A model generated the notes under the pieces. It was not told the origin of the DNA, made no database searches, and saw only the letters and a program-made list of their open reading frames with translations. A stretch of DNA of 64,000 nucleotides from positions 6,716,001-6,780,000 of the forward strand of contig JBAMJR010000189.1 of assembly GCA_038501785.1 (NCBI GenBank). Direction: 5' to 3'. The DNA comes from Myoxocephalus aenaeus (Eukaryota; Chordata; Actinopteri; Perciformes; Cottidae). The position numbers were made by a program, and so were the translations under genes. Every line of letters begins with the position of its first letter. Position 1 is the stretch's first letter. Shown one piece after another: positions 1 to 10,560 of this stretch.

Positions 1-756
1 AACATGACAATAAAATGAAAATCAATGAGCAGATTCTGCTGTTTCTTGTGTTTTCTGAGAGAAAACCACAAACGTGTGCGTGTTTGGAAGCGTAGTTTCC
101 TTCATGTGGACTCATCGGTTGAATGTTTAAAAACTACATTACCCATGAGCCTCAGCAGCCAGGCAAAGTAAACCAACACAAAGACATCTCAAAAAAGATG
201 TATCGTTTATTTAGCTGAAATAAAACATTTAAGTAATTTGTTTGAAAGATAATTTGTTGCTTTTCTTTGATTTAAATTCTAGTTTGAATATTTAGTTTTA
301 GACGGAAATGACTTGAAGTGAGATTATAAGATTATTATAAAATATGTTTTGTTATTGGAGTGCTGTTTTTTGGCAGTGGTGGAATGTAACTAAGTATATT
401 TACCTGTTTTGACTGAAGTGGCATTTTAAATGCAGGACTTTAACTTGCAGAACTATATTATAATACAACATTATATTTGCAGTACTTTTATTTAAGGATC
501 TGAATACTTTTCTCCATCTTTGGTTATTTGTATATTTGTGAGTTTACATAAGAGAAGACAGCCTGTCAGTGAAAGTTGAGAATGGTTTCAAGAGTTGTTT
601 TAAAAAAAATGGAAAAGCAAAAGAAACATTCCTGCAGTAACTTTTATTATGAGCCAGATTTCAGACCTGAGATGTTTCAGCCTCAGTGACTCGCAGAGCT
701 ACATGGACCACAAAAGGTGAAATATTTGGGGTTGTTTGACGTCCACACAGGGAGGA
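1..756. other. foxa2 upstream flank, no gene
   Basis: AT-rich sequence without a convincing gene. Around 375-520 it carries a piece of a very common teleost interspersed repeat, recognisable by 'gtggtggaatgtaactaagta' and 'gcagtacttttattta'. Relatives lie at about 1490-1850, 5920-6375, 9180-9660, 22790-23000, 29500-29590 and 33890-33945. The rest shows nothing recognisable. Confidence 0.5.
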
Positions 757-760
757 CAGG

Positions 761-860
<100 letters not shown>

Positions 861-956
861 AGAGCATGGTGGTCCAGCCTCTCTTGTTCCTTCACCTCGG
901 TCGTGTGTACCGTTCGTCCTGTCGTCCTTTCAGATTCATCACCAGGTAAATACTCA

Positions 957-1108
957 CTCTGACAGACCTCAAACAGTAGAAACCTGCAGAGGAGGAGGAG
1001 GAGGAGGAGGAGGAAGAGGAGGAAGAGCACACATACTCTGACAGACCTCAAACAGTAGAAACCTGCAGAGGAGGAGGAGGAGGAGGAGAAAGAGGAGGAG
1101 GAGGAGCC
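957..1108. repeat. 79-bp tandem duplication with GGA runs
   Basis: The block starting 'ctctgacagacctcaaacag' at 957 recurs at 1036. Each copy ends in a (GGA)n run, and the runs differ in length. It is a local tandem duplication with purine-rich expansion. Confidence 0.85.
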
Positions 1109-1284
1109 CACAGACAGTCTCCCCTCTGCTCGTTAACTCTTGTGCATATTAGACATCTTCAGTTTGATTTTTTGTTAGTTTTTGTCAGTTTATAGGTTCA
1201 TTTAGGCTGTAACACAGAGATTGAATGACTGTAACTGCAGTAAAGGTGGACAACATTAAAGGGATGTACGAACAAGTACTTTTC

Positions 1285-1285
<1 letters not shown>

Positions 1286-1356
<71 letters not shown>
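1286..1356. repeat. (CA)n microsatellite
   Basis: Uninterrupted CA run of about 71 bp between two AT-rich unique stretches. Confidence 0.97.
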
Positions 1357-1357
<1 letters not shown>

Positions 1358-1489
1358 CCATGTGACTGAAAGCTCCCGAATATACTAAATGGACTTTGGG
1401 CCGAGTTCAAGTCATAACCCCATTTAATGTATTTACAATCTTTAATGACCTCTCTGTAAATATTATAGTTGTCATTATTGAGTAGCAGA

Positions 1490-1847
1490 GCTGCAAGTAC
1501 TCAGATCCTGTAACACAGATAATACTACAATATTCCATGTAAAAGTCCTGCATTCAAAATTACTTAAAGTATTTTATAATACAATATGGCTTGTTTCAGA
1601 CTGACTGAATTATGATTATTGGTGCATTATTTTGAATTTACCAGGATCAATACAGTTTTAGCCTATAATAATACATCACAATCTATTAGTTGATTATATT
1701 TTGTATAATCTGCAAAGTAACTAATGCTTTAAAATACATGTAAAGTATGAGATGTATAGCAGTATTAGGTGAAAGTAAATGGAAATACTAAATTGAAGTA
1801 AAAGTACTTTAAAATGATCACGTTACAGTACTTTTACTTTAACGTGA
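1490..1847. repeat. Teleost interspersed repeat (AGTACT-rich)
   Basis: Degenerate repeat with 'gtactcagatcctgtaacac', 'aaaagtcctgcattcaaaat' and 'aagtaaaagtacttt', a family I recognise as abundant in percomorph genomes. It abuts the CpG-rich foxa2 promoter. The class of the element is not evident from the sequence. Confidence 0.6.
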
Positions 1848-1869
1848 TGACGTTACCTGTGTAACGTCA
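1848..1869. promoter_or_regulatory. CRE-like perfect palindrome
   Basis: TGACGTTAC at 1848-1856 and its exact reverse complement GTAACGTCA at 1861-1869 are separated by CTGT. Each arm holds a CRE half-site (TGACG), as bound by CREB/ATF-type bZIP factors. An inverted CCAAT box (ATTGG, 1871-1875) and a GC box (GGGCGGG, 1894-1900) follow within 30 bp. The site is about 430 bp upstream of the foxa2 start codon. Function is inferred from motif and position only. Confidence 0.5.
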
Positions 1870-2297
1870 CATTGGACAGGTAATGACGCCTCTGGGCGGG
1901 AAGTCTCGTGCCAAAGATGAAATATTCAAATCGGTAAATGTGCACGAAATGGAGGCGGTGCCGCGGGAGGGGAGGCCGCTGATTGGCCGCTGGCTCTGCG
2001 ACGGCGGCGCGCGCGAGCGCAGGTGCCGCGGAGCCTCCTCGCGCACAGAACCGTCCCCGCGCTCACAGACGCAGTCGCCTCTCAGGTGAGAGCCAGTCCC
2101 GGTCCCGAACAGCCAGGAGACACCGGACCGTCACCGGCGGCCCGCGGAGGAGGAGGAGGAGGAGGAGGACGGGGCTTCGGTCCGTGCATTTGTTTGTTTG
2201 TTTGTTTGTTGTTGTTGTTGTTTTTGTATTTTTATTTTCCTCCCCCGCCGCTTCGCCTGAAGCCGTTTGGATGCGTTAACTGTGGGGAGCGTGCACG
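1870..2297 (+). promoter_or_regulatory. foxa2 promoter and 5' UTR, CpG-rich
   Basis: A sharp shift from AT-rich flank to CpG-dense sequence, with a GC box at 1894-1900, a second inverted CCAAT (ATTGG, 1982-1986), (GGA)n around 2146-2170, a T/G-rich tract at 2190-2240, and then the start codon at 2298. No clear TATA box is seen. It is consistent with a CpG-island promoter of a developmental gene. The transcription start cannot be fixed from sequence alone. Confidence 0.6.
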
Positions 2298-2489
2298 ATG
2301 CTGAGCGCCGTTAAGATGGAGGGACACGAGCACGCAGACTGGAGCAGCGGCTACTACGGAGAGACCGAGGTGCGTGCACTTTACACCGCCTCTGACTGAG
2401 CGGAGCCCCGCTGATTATTATATTATTAGAGAATATTAACTGCAATTAATCAGACACACATATAAATTAACATTATAGGGGTTTGAGAA

Positions 2490-2568
<79 letters not shown>

Positions 2569-5089
2569 CATGGGAATATTTTTCATCTATTTGCAAGTAA
2601 AATACACATATTAGTTGTCAGTATTTGTTTATCAACTTGTATTTCTGCAATGCATTACATGAGAGCTTTTTGAGGTCCATTAAAGGCATTTCCGATGCAG
2701 CAAAATGAGAAATCACGTCCGGAATTAACAAAACTGTTATTTTATTAGATAAAATAAAGTTTAGCCTGTATTGATTGTGACTTCTTCACATTTCTAAAGG
2801 TTTAATTAAAGATTATACGTCTCACTAATGTATGTAAAGTGACTGTAAACTGTTTTTAAATTAGTTAAATAACTCCGGCCATCAATATAAGTTGTATTGT
2901 ATCATCATTATAGAGCAAAGATGGAGACGATATTGACAAAAAAGAAAGAAAATCAGAGAGCATCATGATCATCATGATCATCCTCTCAACGTCATTTACT
3001 AATTACTACTACTACTAATAATGATAATAAATTCCTTCAGCTCAAGGCCGTAAACACTGAGGTCAAGTCTCTCTTTCTGGGAGTTAAGTGGTTTTAGAAA
3101 CACTGATTCCAATATTTAATAAGCTTAAGAGCTCTCAAAGAGCATTTTGAGAGATAAAAAGATTACAGCTCTGCCAAGTTTCCTTATTTATAATGTATTA
3201 TTCAATATTAAGGGAAAGTTATATCTTATTTAGAGTTTAGTGAATGTAATTGTCAAGAGAATAAATACTCACTAAATCAAACCTGCAGGAGAGAGCGAGT
3301 GGAGGTGTATTGGCTCTGCTTCAGTCATTAACTCAACCTCGTTGGTATCAATATATTAATAATACAATACAAGAATGGAGCTGTAATGAAGGTCGAAGGA
3401 AACCAACAACAACACTAAACTATGTGGATTATGGATCAGTGTCCTGAATTTAATGTGCGTTCAATTAAGCAAATATATTGAGTGTTGATGATCAGGCGAT
3501 ATTTAAGAAATGCTTATGAACAAATAACTCGATTAGTCAATAATGCTGTTTAATAACTAAAGTTACAGCTTCTTAAATGACAGATTTGCTGCTTTTCTTT
3601 GTCATTTTAAATAAGAAACTTTAGGTGCTGGACAAAACAAATAATCTGTGGGTTTAGGGAGATGATATTAGCATTATAGGCCTTCAGTTTTCAGAAGGTT
3701 TTATAACAAACAATCGAATAATCACCAGATTAATCGATAACAAAGATAATTGTTAGCAGTCCAATATTAAATGTAAAATATTGTTTACAAGAGTGAACAA
3801 AAAAGGCTTTTGTTTAATTTGTTTTTCAAACTTTTTGTGTGATTTATTTAAATAAAATGAAGCCTATTTAATAAAAGGAATACACATGAATAGTATTAAC
3901 ACTGTCGTAATAACTGTTCTCTATGTTTCAGTGTTACACCGGAAACATGAACTCCGGTTTGTCCATGAACTCAATGAGCAGCTACATGAGCGCGCCTGGC
4001 ATGACCGGCACCGGCCACATGAACGCGCACTACGTGAACCCGGTGGGGGTCAACCACTCCTCGATGCCCGTCGGGGTGTCGCAGAGCCCCGGCGTCGGTA
4101 TGGGGGGCCTGCCGCCGAGCATGAGCTCCATGAGCCCGCCGCCGCCATACGGGAGCGTGCCGGGGATGAGCCCGGTGTACGGACAGGCCTGCGGCATCAG
4201 GTCCCGGGAGCCCAAGCCGTACCGGCGGAGCTACACGCACGCCAAGCCGCCGTACTCGTACATCTCCCTGATCACCATGGCCATCCAGCAGGCCGGCAGC
4301 AAGATGCTCACGCTGAACGAGCTGTACCAGTGGATCACGGACCTGTTCCCGTTCTACCGGCAGAACCAGCAGCGCTGGCAGAACTCCATCCGGCACTCGC
4401 TCTCCTTCAACGACTGCTTCATCAAGGTGCCGCGCCTGCCGGACAAACCGGGGAAGGGCTCCTTCTGGGCGCTGCACCCGGACTCCGGGAACATGTTCGA
4501 GAACGGCTGCTACCTGCGGCGGCAGAAGCGCTTCAAGTCCGGGAGAGGAGCCTCCTCCTCCGGCGGCGCCGGTGAGAAGGAGGCGGCGGCGGGGAAGTCG
4601 GGCTCGGAGGGCGGCTCGGTCACCACCGCCAGCAGCGGCGGCAGCACGCGCTCCGACTCCCCGCACTCCTCCTCCTCCTCCTCCCCGTCCTCAGACGCGA
4701 AAGGCGGCACCGGGGTCGACCTCAAAGCGCACCGGGGCGAACTGTTGCCCCACAGCCCCGTGCGCGTGCCCTCCCCGCTCGCGCACACCCAGCACCTGTT
4801 CTCCCACTCCCACCCCCACCACCACCACCACCACCCGCTGCTGCTGCACGAGGCCGCGCACCTGAAGCCGGAGCACTACCACCCGCACTACTCCTTCAAC
4901 CACCCGTTCTCCATCAACAACCTCATGTCCGAGCCGCAGCACCACAGGCTGGAGCCCGCGGTGCAGTACGGAGGCTACGGCTGCCCGGTGTCCGGGGCGC
5001 TGGTGGCGGCCAAGGGCGGCCTGGATCCCGCGCACAGCGACCCCAACTACTACCGCGGCGTGTACAGCAGGCCCGTCATGAACTCCTGA
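2298..5089 (+). CDS. foxa2: Forkhead transcription factor FoxA2 (HNF3-beta type)
   Basis: Nuclear pioneer factor that binds enhancers for endoderm, floor plate and notochord genes. Exon 1 is 2298-2369 (24 codons, MLSAVKMEGHEHADW...), intron 2370-3931 (GT...AG, phase 0), exon 2 3932-5089. Together they encode 409 aa. The start is chosen because the MLxxVKMEGHE opening is the FoxA signature. Residues 129-226 form the winged-helix domain (KPPYSYISLITMAIQQ ... NMFENGCYLRRQKRFK). A Ser/Gly-rich linker and a seven-His run follow. The C-terminal FoxA regions are HPFSINNLM (about 346-356) and VYSRPVMNS (401-409). FoxA2 rather than FoxA1 is favoured by the short C-terminus and by the pax1/nkx2.2 synteny. 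The forkhead has several unusual substitutions (AGSKMLTLNELYQWITD, SFWALHP), so it may be the second teleost duplicate. Coding GC is very high against AT-rich surroundings. Confidence 0.95.
2370..3931 (+). other. foxa2 intron 1
   Basis: Intron of 1562 bp with donor 'gaggtgcgtg' and acceptor 'ctatgtttcag'. It holds a (TA)n run at 2493-2562. The remainder is AT-rich with no open frame worth calling. The intron position, after the acidic 24-residue leader, is typical of FoxA genes. Confidence 0.9.
2493..2562. repeat. (TA)n microsatellite in foxa2 intron
   Basis: About 70 bp of TA repeats ending 'tacatatacatgg'. Confidence 0.95.
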
Positions 5090-5519
5090 GCAAAAAAACA
5101 CCGTGGATTTGTACATTTGTGAATGTGAGGAAAAGCCCCTTAAACTGCAGGATTTGTGTGTTTGTATTTGTGCAACAGATAAAAAAAAAAAAAAAAATCT
5201 TTATATGAAAACAGTCTTTTTTAATGTTTTATTTAACTTAATCTAATCTTCATAAACGTCTGTACTTTAAAGTATATGTTTAAATAAGATAAAGTCAGGT
5301 CTACATGTTAACATGCATATCACATTAAATGGTTGAACTATCAGCTGCAGGGTCACACACATGAAAGCCTAAGCAGATAACAACATGACACATGGAGGTG
5401 AAACCACATTAACATCAACATCACTGATGTTCAACAGCACGATAACACACTTCACATTTATCAGCATCTTCATACCCGGCACTTCAGACTGTGACAAAGA
5501 AAACACTCATAGCCTTTTT

Positions 5520-5524
<5 letters not shown>
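5090..5524 (+). other. foxa2 3' UTR and flank
   Basis: Sequence after the stop codon, including an A-run at 5179-5197. No canonical AATAAA is seen close to the stop, so the transcript end is not placed. No other gene is visible. Confidence 0.5.

Positions 5525-5591
<67 letters not shown>
5525..5591. repeat. (TA)n microsatellite
   Basis: TA run of about 67 bp just downstream of foxa2. Confidence 0.95.
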
Positions 5592-5594
<3 letters not shown>

Positions 5595-5919
5595 TAGTTT
5601 TAGTATTTCTTACCAATATAAAAAGGCAATGATGGCAACACAATACATAATACACATCAGTTAAATACAAATGAATTCAAATAAAAACTACAACAATAGT
5701 CTATTTTCATATTTGATATACAGACAATTTGTTGACTAATCAAGAGACGGAAAACAAACAGCAAATATTTTGACCCTTGACGAATCAAAGAGCTTTTTGA
5801 AATATAAAAAAATCTCAAAAAGTTCTTAGATTCAAACCCACAAATATATATAAAACTGGCTAGCAGGGCTTTAAATCTACAGATTATCATCTCGATTCAT
5901 CGTTTAATCTTTGAGATGG

Positions 5920-6375
5920 AAGAAACACTCAATCTTATGTAAAAGTAGAAATACAATAGGCTAAAAATACTCCATTACAAGAAGTCCTGCATCCAAAAAG
6001 TACAGAAGTATATTATCAACAAAATATACCAAAGTATCAAAAGTAAAAGTACTCATTTAGAAAGTGTTGTATTTTGACAGAATAATCCATGTAAGAGCAT
6101 TTTAATGTTGGTAGTTAATCCACGTGGAGCCAGTTTTTAGTATTTGTATAATATTGGGCATTAAAAGTTACTGCATGATATCATACAATCATATTTAAAA
6201 AACAAACTATAATTGACAGACAGTGAAGTAAAACGTACCACATTTATTTCTAAAATGTAGTTAAGTAAAAAAAAGTAACATAAAATAGAAATACTTAAGT
6301 ACCTCTGAATTGTACTTAAATATACGTAAATATACATATATATATATATATAATATATATAGTCACATTCCACCA
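5920..6375. repeat. Teleost interspersed repeat, opposite orientation
   Basis: Holds 'aaaagtagaaatacaata', 'aaaagtactcatttagaaag', 'cttaagtacctctgaattg' and ends with 'agtcacattccaccactgac', the reverse complement of the terminus near position 375. A short (TA)n lies at 6332-6361. It is the same family as 1490-1847. Confidence 0.6.
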
Positions 6376-7010
6376 CTGACTCGTTGGCGTCTCTTACTGC
6401 TTGTTTTGTTTCCCAACAATCTAAAACTCACATTTAATACGTTTATAATGATATAAAAAAAGAGAAAAATGGTCACGAAGCTGGAACCCGAGAATGTTTG
6501 AGATTAAAGCGATTGATCGATTAGAAAACAAAATAGCTCCAGATTTCTGTCGATCCATTATTATTAGATTGATCGAATCAGAAGAATTCCTCAATACTCT
6601 TCGACTTCTCCGCCATCTTGTGAACCAAACGCTTAATAATCAATCAATCAAGAGAATAATCTGCAGATTAGTCTTCAATTAACACAAACGCGTCTGCAGC
6701 CCTGAAGATAAATCATCAATACATTTCTATTGATTTAGATTTGTGTGTTGAGGTTTTATCGTAGGATTTCACTCGGTATCCCCAGGTATCATAAAATAAA
6801 TTATTGTTTCCCTTTGAAGTAGCGGTGAATCTTTTTATTGATAACAAAACATAATTATTTCACACAGTTGTGGACTTTTCTTTAATCCACTGGAGCAAAA
6901 TGGAATTTGAAACCCTGATAAAGAACGTTTTGTTATCTGATAAAAAAACTAAAAAACGTCCAGGCTGCATTTTAATTATAAATATCTCAACAACTATCAA
7001 ACAGATTGCC
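6376..7010. other. Intergenic, nothing recognised
   Basis: AT-rich sequence with no coding support. The last about 60 bp ('atctcaacaactatcaaaca') already belong to the repeat family of the following tandem array. Confidence 0.4.
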
Positions 7011-7021
7011 ATGAAACTGTG

Positions 7022-7935
7022 TTCAGGCGTTCATGTTCCCCAAAGGATGAATCATTTTAACTCTGGTGACCCGGAACTTCTCCTACAGTGCCACCAGCTG
7101 GTCAAACCTTTTACTAATCATGTGAAAATATCTACATTTTTACGCAATTGATCGGCAAAACATTTTGCACGTACATTCATGTTCCCCAGAGGATGAATCC
7201 CACCGACTCCGGTGGCCCCTGACTTCTCTTATAGCGCCACCAGCAGTCAAACCTTTTAGTATCATGGGACAATATCTCAACATTTACATAATTAATTGGC
7301 ACAGCATTTTTGCACAGATGTTCATGTTCCCCAGAGGATGAATCCCACTCACTCTGGTCAACCCCTGACTTCTCCTACAGCGCTACCTGTTGGTCAAACC
7401 TTTCCCTCATCATGTGAAAATATCTCAATATTTACGTAATTGATCAGCACAACATTTTGCGCGTACATTCATGTTCCCCAGAAGATGAATCCCACTCACT
7501 CCGGTGAGCCCCGGACTTCTCCTGTAGCGCCCCCAGGAGTCTAACCTTTAAATGATGATATGAAAATATCTCAACATTTACGTAATTGATCAGCACAACA
7601 TTTTGCGTATACATTCATGTTCCCCAAAGTATGAATCCCACCGACTCTGGTTAACCTCAGACTTCTCCTATAGCGCCACCAGGCGTCAAACCTTTTACTA
7701 TCATGGGTCAATATCTCAACATTTACATAATTGATCGGTGCAATATTTTGCGCGTACATTCATGTTCCCAAGAGGATGAATCCCACTCACTCTGGTGAGC
7801 CCCTGACTTCTCCTATAGCACCCCCAGCTGTTCAAACCTTACCCTCATCATGTGAAAATATCTCAACATTTACTTCATTGATTGGCACAACATTTTGCAC
7901 AGACGTTCATTTTCCCCAGAGGATGAATCCTAAAG
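7022..7935. repeat. 145-bp tandem array (six units plus)
   Basis: 'ttcatgttccccagaggatgaatcc' or a close variant recurs at about 7028, 7174, 7319, 7468, 7612, 7758 and 7904, a spacing of 144-149 bp. Each unit also carries 'cttctcctatagcgccacca' and 'atatctcaacatttac'. Copies differ by scattered substitutions. I recognise the motif from teleost genomes as an interspersed or tandem repeat family. The short open frames across it are not conserved between units. Confidence 0.9.
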
Positions 7936-7969
7936 CCTTAACAAGTATAAAAGGCTTTGTTGCATGATT

Positions 7970-8690
7970 AAAGCGGGAGCTTGCGGAACAAGCACTTTTT
8001 ACTTTGAAAATATGTTTGATAATTCAGCCAAGGTGAGGAGAAAAAATATATATTTTCATATATTAAAAATATTTTCATGCTGTTTTTGTCAACAAACTTT
8101 ATGGGTCCTCCAGCCCTGTGGGGAAATATAATATATTATCTTATTATATAAAATAGTTTTTTGGCATGTGTTTTGTCAATAACCAATTAATGCAATATTG
8201 ATATTGGAATACTGGTACTGGATTTTTTTAGATTAATATTTAAAAAAAGATTTAATATAATGATTTTTTCTTCAACATGAATATATAGCAAAAACTGAAA
8301 GTCTTAAGGAGATCCTTATGATTTGATTATTAAAACTTGGACAAAGAGACTTTTTACAGTATAAAAGTCAACTTCTCTCTGCTGGCGTGTTTCCCCCTGT
8401 TTGGGGAGTCTATATTAATAATTATAATAATATTCCAATATCTTTTATTTAAATTTCTGTCATACAACTTCACAATCTAAATCAACCAATTAATGTAATG
8501 TTCAGCTTCAGGCCTAAAATACTGCAGCCTCACACAACGCAAAAAAAACAAAACAAAAAACAGCTCATGTGTTTCAGCTTTAAACTGTCTTTTTTTTTTT
8601 TTTTTTACAATATTAAGTAAGTTTCTATCTTTGTGCACAAGACATAAAATACTCATTTATTGATGGGAAGAAATGTGTGTGTGTCAATGG
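7970..8690. other. Intergenic, AT-rich, nothing recognised
   Basis: Low-complexity AT-rich sequence with a T-run at 8590-8606. No gene, repeat family or motif could be supported. Confidence 0.4.
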
Positions 8691-8699
8691 AGACTGTAA

Positions 8700-9150
8700 T
8701 AAGAAAAGACAACAAAGACAGTGGTGTGATTCATAGCTGCGACGTCTTACATAAACACCAGATTAAGACATAATTATGTGAGAGATGTTGTGGCGTTGGC
8801 ATCATTACTTATGGAGGTGTGCTGTCATCACCAGCTGACACCCCAATACAGGAAGTTGACCTGAATACTACGGGTCAGCTTGTTTTAAGACACCACGCCT
8901 TCCAACCGCTCGGTCTGACTCAATCATAAAAAAAACACACTTTTTTTTACTGGGTAGGGACACTTTTTAACAAGCTATACATCTGACGGTTGGAAGAGGG
9001 CCGAAATGACGGAGAGCCGGTTTTTCATGAGCCGTCTGGGAAGCTTTCAGAGAAACGACGTCTGCAGACACGGCAGGTTGTTCATTAACTTCACACTCAG
9101 GATCAAACACACTTCACCAGCTGAGGCTGAATATTAAACATTCCTGGAGA
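8700..9150. promoter_or_regulatory. Candidate conserved non-coding element
   Basis: Balanced base composition, no simple repeats and no extended open frame. It includes AT-core motifs such as 'agattaagacataattatg' and 'catcattacttatggagg'. It stands out from the repeat-filled surroundings. The proposal of a foxa2/pax1 enhancer is inference only, since no alignment was possible. Confidence 0.3.
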
Positions 9151-9179
9151 CGGATGTTTGGGAAGAAAGAAGTCGGCGC

Positions 9180-9660
9180 TGGAGGAAGTACTCAGATCTT
9201 TCACTGAAGTAAAAATAGCAATATCACAGTGGAGAAATACTCTGTTACAAGATAAGGTTCTAGTCAAACTGTTATTGAAGTAAAAGTATCAAAATATACT
9301 AAAAGTCACAAAAGTAGAAGTACTCGTTTAGCAGAAAGTGTTATTTTACAAGAAATCCTGCATTGTTTTTCTTTTTCTTATTAGGTAAAAGTACAAAAGT
9401 ATGAGCATAAAATTAAACGTTAAAGTAACTAAAGTAAAATGACTTATTACGCAGAAAATGTTGTAATATTACAAGCATTCCTGCGTTATTTTTTGTTTAA
9501 TTAAGTAAAAGTACAAAACCAATACTAAAAATAATTGTGAAATACTTAGTTAGGTTTAATAAAGGTGGTGAAATACTTATTTAGGTTTAATAAAGATGAT
9601 GAAATACTTAGTTAGGTTTAATAAAGATCACGAAATACACACAGAAAAAGTATCATTTAT
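9180..9660. repeat. Teleost interspersed repeat with internal duplications
   Basis: Three iterations of 'aagtaaaagtacaaaa' and three of 'gaaatacttagttaggtttaataaag' (9538-9625). It belongs to the AGTACT-rich family and has local tandem duplication. Confidence 0.6.
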
Positions 9661-9892
9661 CTTTCTTGACCTCCTTCGTCATTCAGCTCGAGCTGTTATT
9701 GGGTTTATTTTGTGAACCCTGAACCCGAGATTAGATTAGTTCTTTGTTTTTAAATTAGAAAGTCTTACAACGTAACAATCTACAAATTCTAAAAGACCAT
9801 AAGACTAGTTTGGCATTTTTAATTTTCTATAGTTGAGGGTAATGAGAATGTCGATGTTATTTGATCATAAAAGTGATGAAATGTCACCAACG

Positions 9893-10215
9893 TTGTTACG
9901 GTTCATCCTCAGGGGAACATGAACGATTGTACTAGATAACATGGCAATCCATCCAATAGCTCCCAAGAGATTTCCCTCAAAACTCTAAATGTCAACCTCA
10001 TGGTGGCGCTAGAGGGAACGCAGAGGATCACCAACGTCTGAGGGGTTCATCCTCTGAGGAACATTTTGACTATTTAACTGAATAACATGGCAATGCATCC
10101 AATAGCTCCCAAAAAAATTCACTCAAAACTGTGAATGTCAACCTCATGGTGGCGCTAGAGGGAAAGTCAGAGAAATGTCTGAGGGATTCATCCTCTGGGG
10201 AACGTGAATGGACAT
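9893..10215. repeat. 145-bp family array, inverted relative to 7.0-7.9 kb
   Basis: 'ggttcatcctc' followed by 'ggggaacatgaa' or a variant occurs near 9899, 10046 and 10187. It is the reverse complement of the motif in the array at 7022-7935. Units share 'catggcaatccatccaatagctccc' halves and 'tcatggtggcgctagaggga'. Two complete units plus a partial one are present. Confidence 0.8.
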
Positions 10216-10329
10216 CACAGTAAATGGATAAATATAAGGATAGTTTGGATCTAAACATGTTTCACTCAATGTAAACATCTTTGTAGTTTTAGTGCAGAAC
10301 GGGAACAAGAAAGATGCCGAATATTGAGA

Positions 10330-10560
10330 GAAATGTATCTAATGGCGGACGTTAAAAAGGCGAAATGAAGCCGGATTTCCAGGAACAAAAGGCACAGATT
10401 GGCGTCGAGGTGTGAGCGGTTCCTCAGTCACTCGCCGCCTCGCTGAGCGACTCTGTTTGCTCACGAAAGCAATCAGCCCGTTATGAATAATAATGGCGTT
10501 TTTCTGAGGGAGGGCTGCATGCCGAGCGACTCGAGGTCAGAGCTTAGCCAGCGATGCCGT
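10330..10560. promoter_or_regulatory. Candidate conserved non-coding element
   Basis: GC-balanced unique stretch with 'cagcccgttatgaataataatggcg', an AT-core homeodomain-like site. There is no repeat and no long frame. The idea that it is regulatory is inference only. Confidence 0.25.

Noticed and set aside
3971..4666. 231-codon antisense frame opposite foxa2 exon 2
   Set aside because: It is a shadow of the GC-rich sense exon: Arg/Ala/Gly-rich with no family motif.
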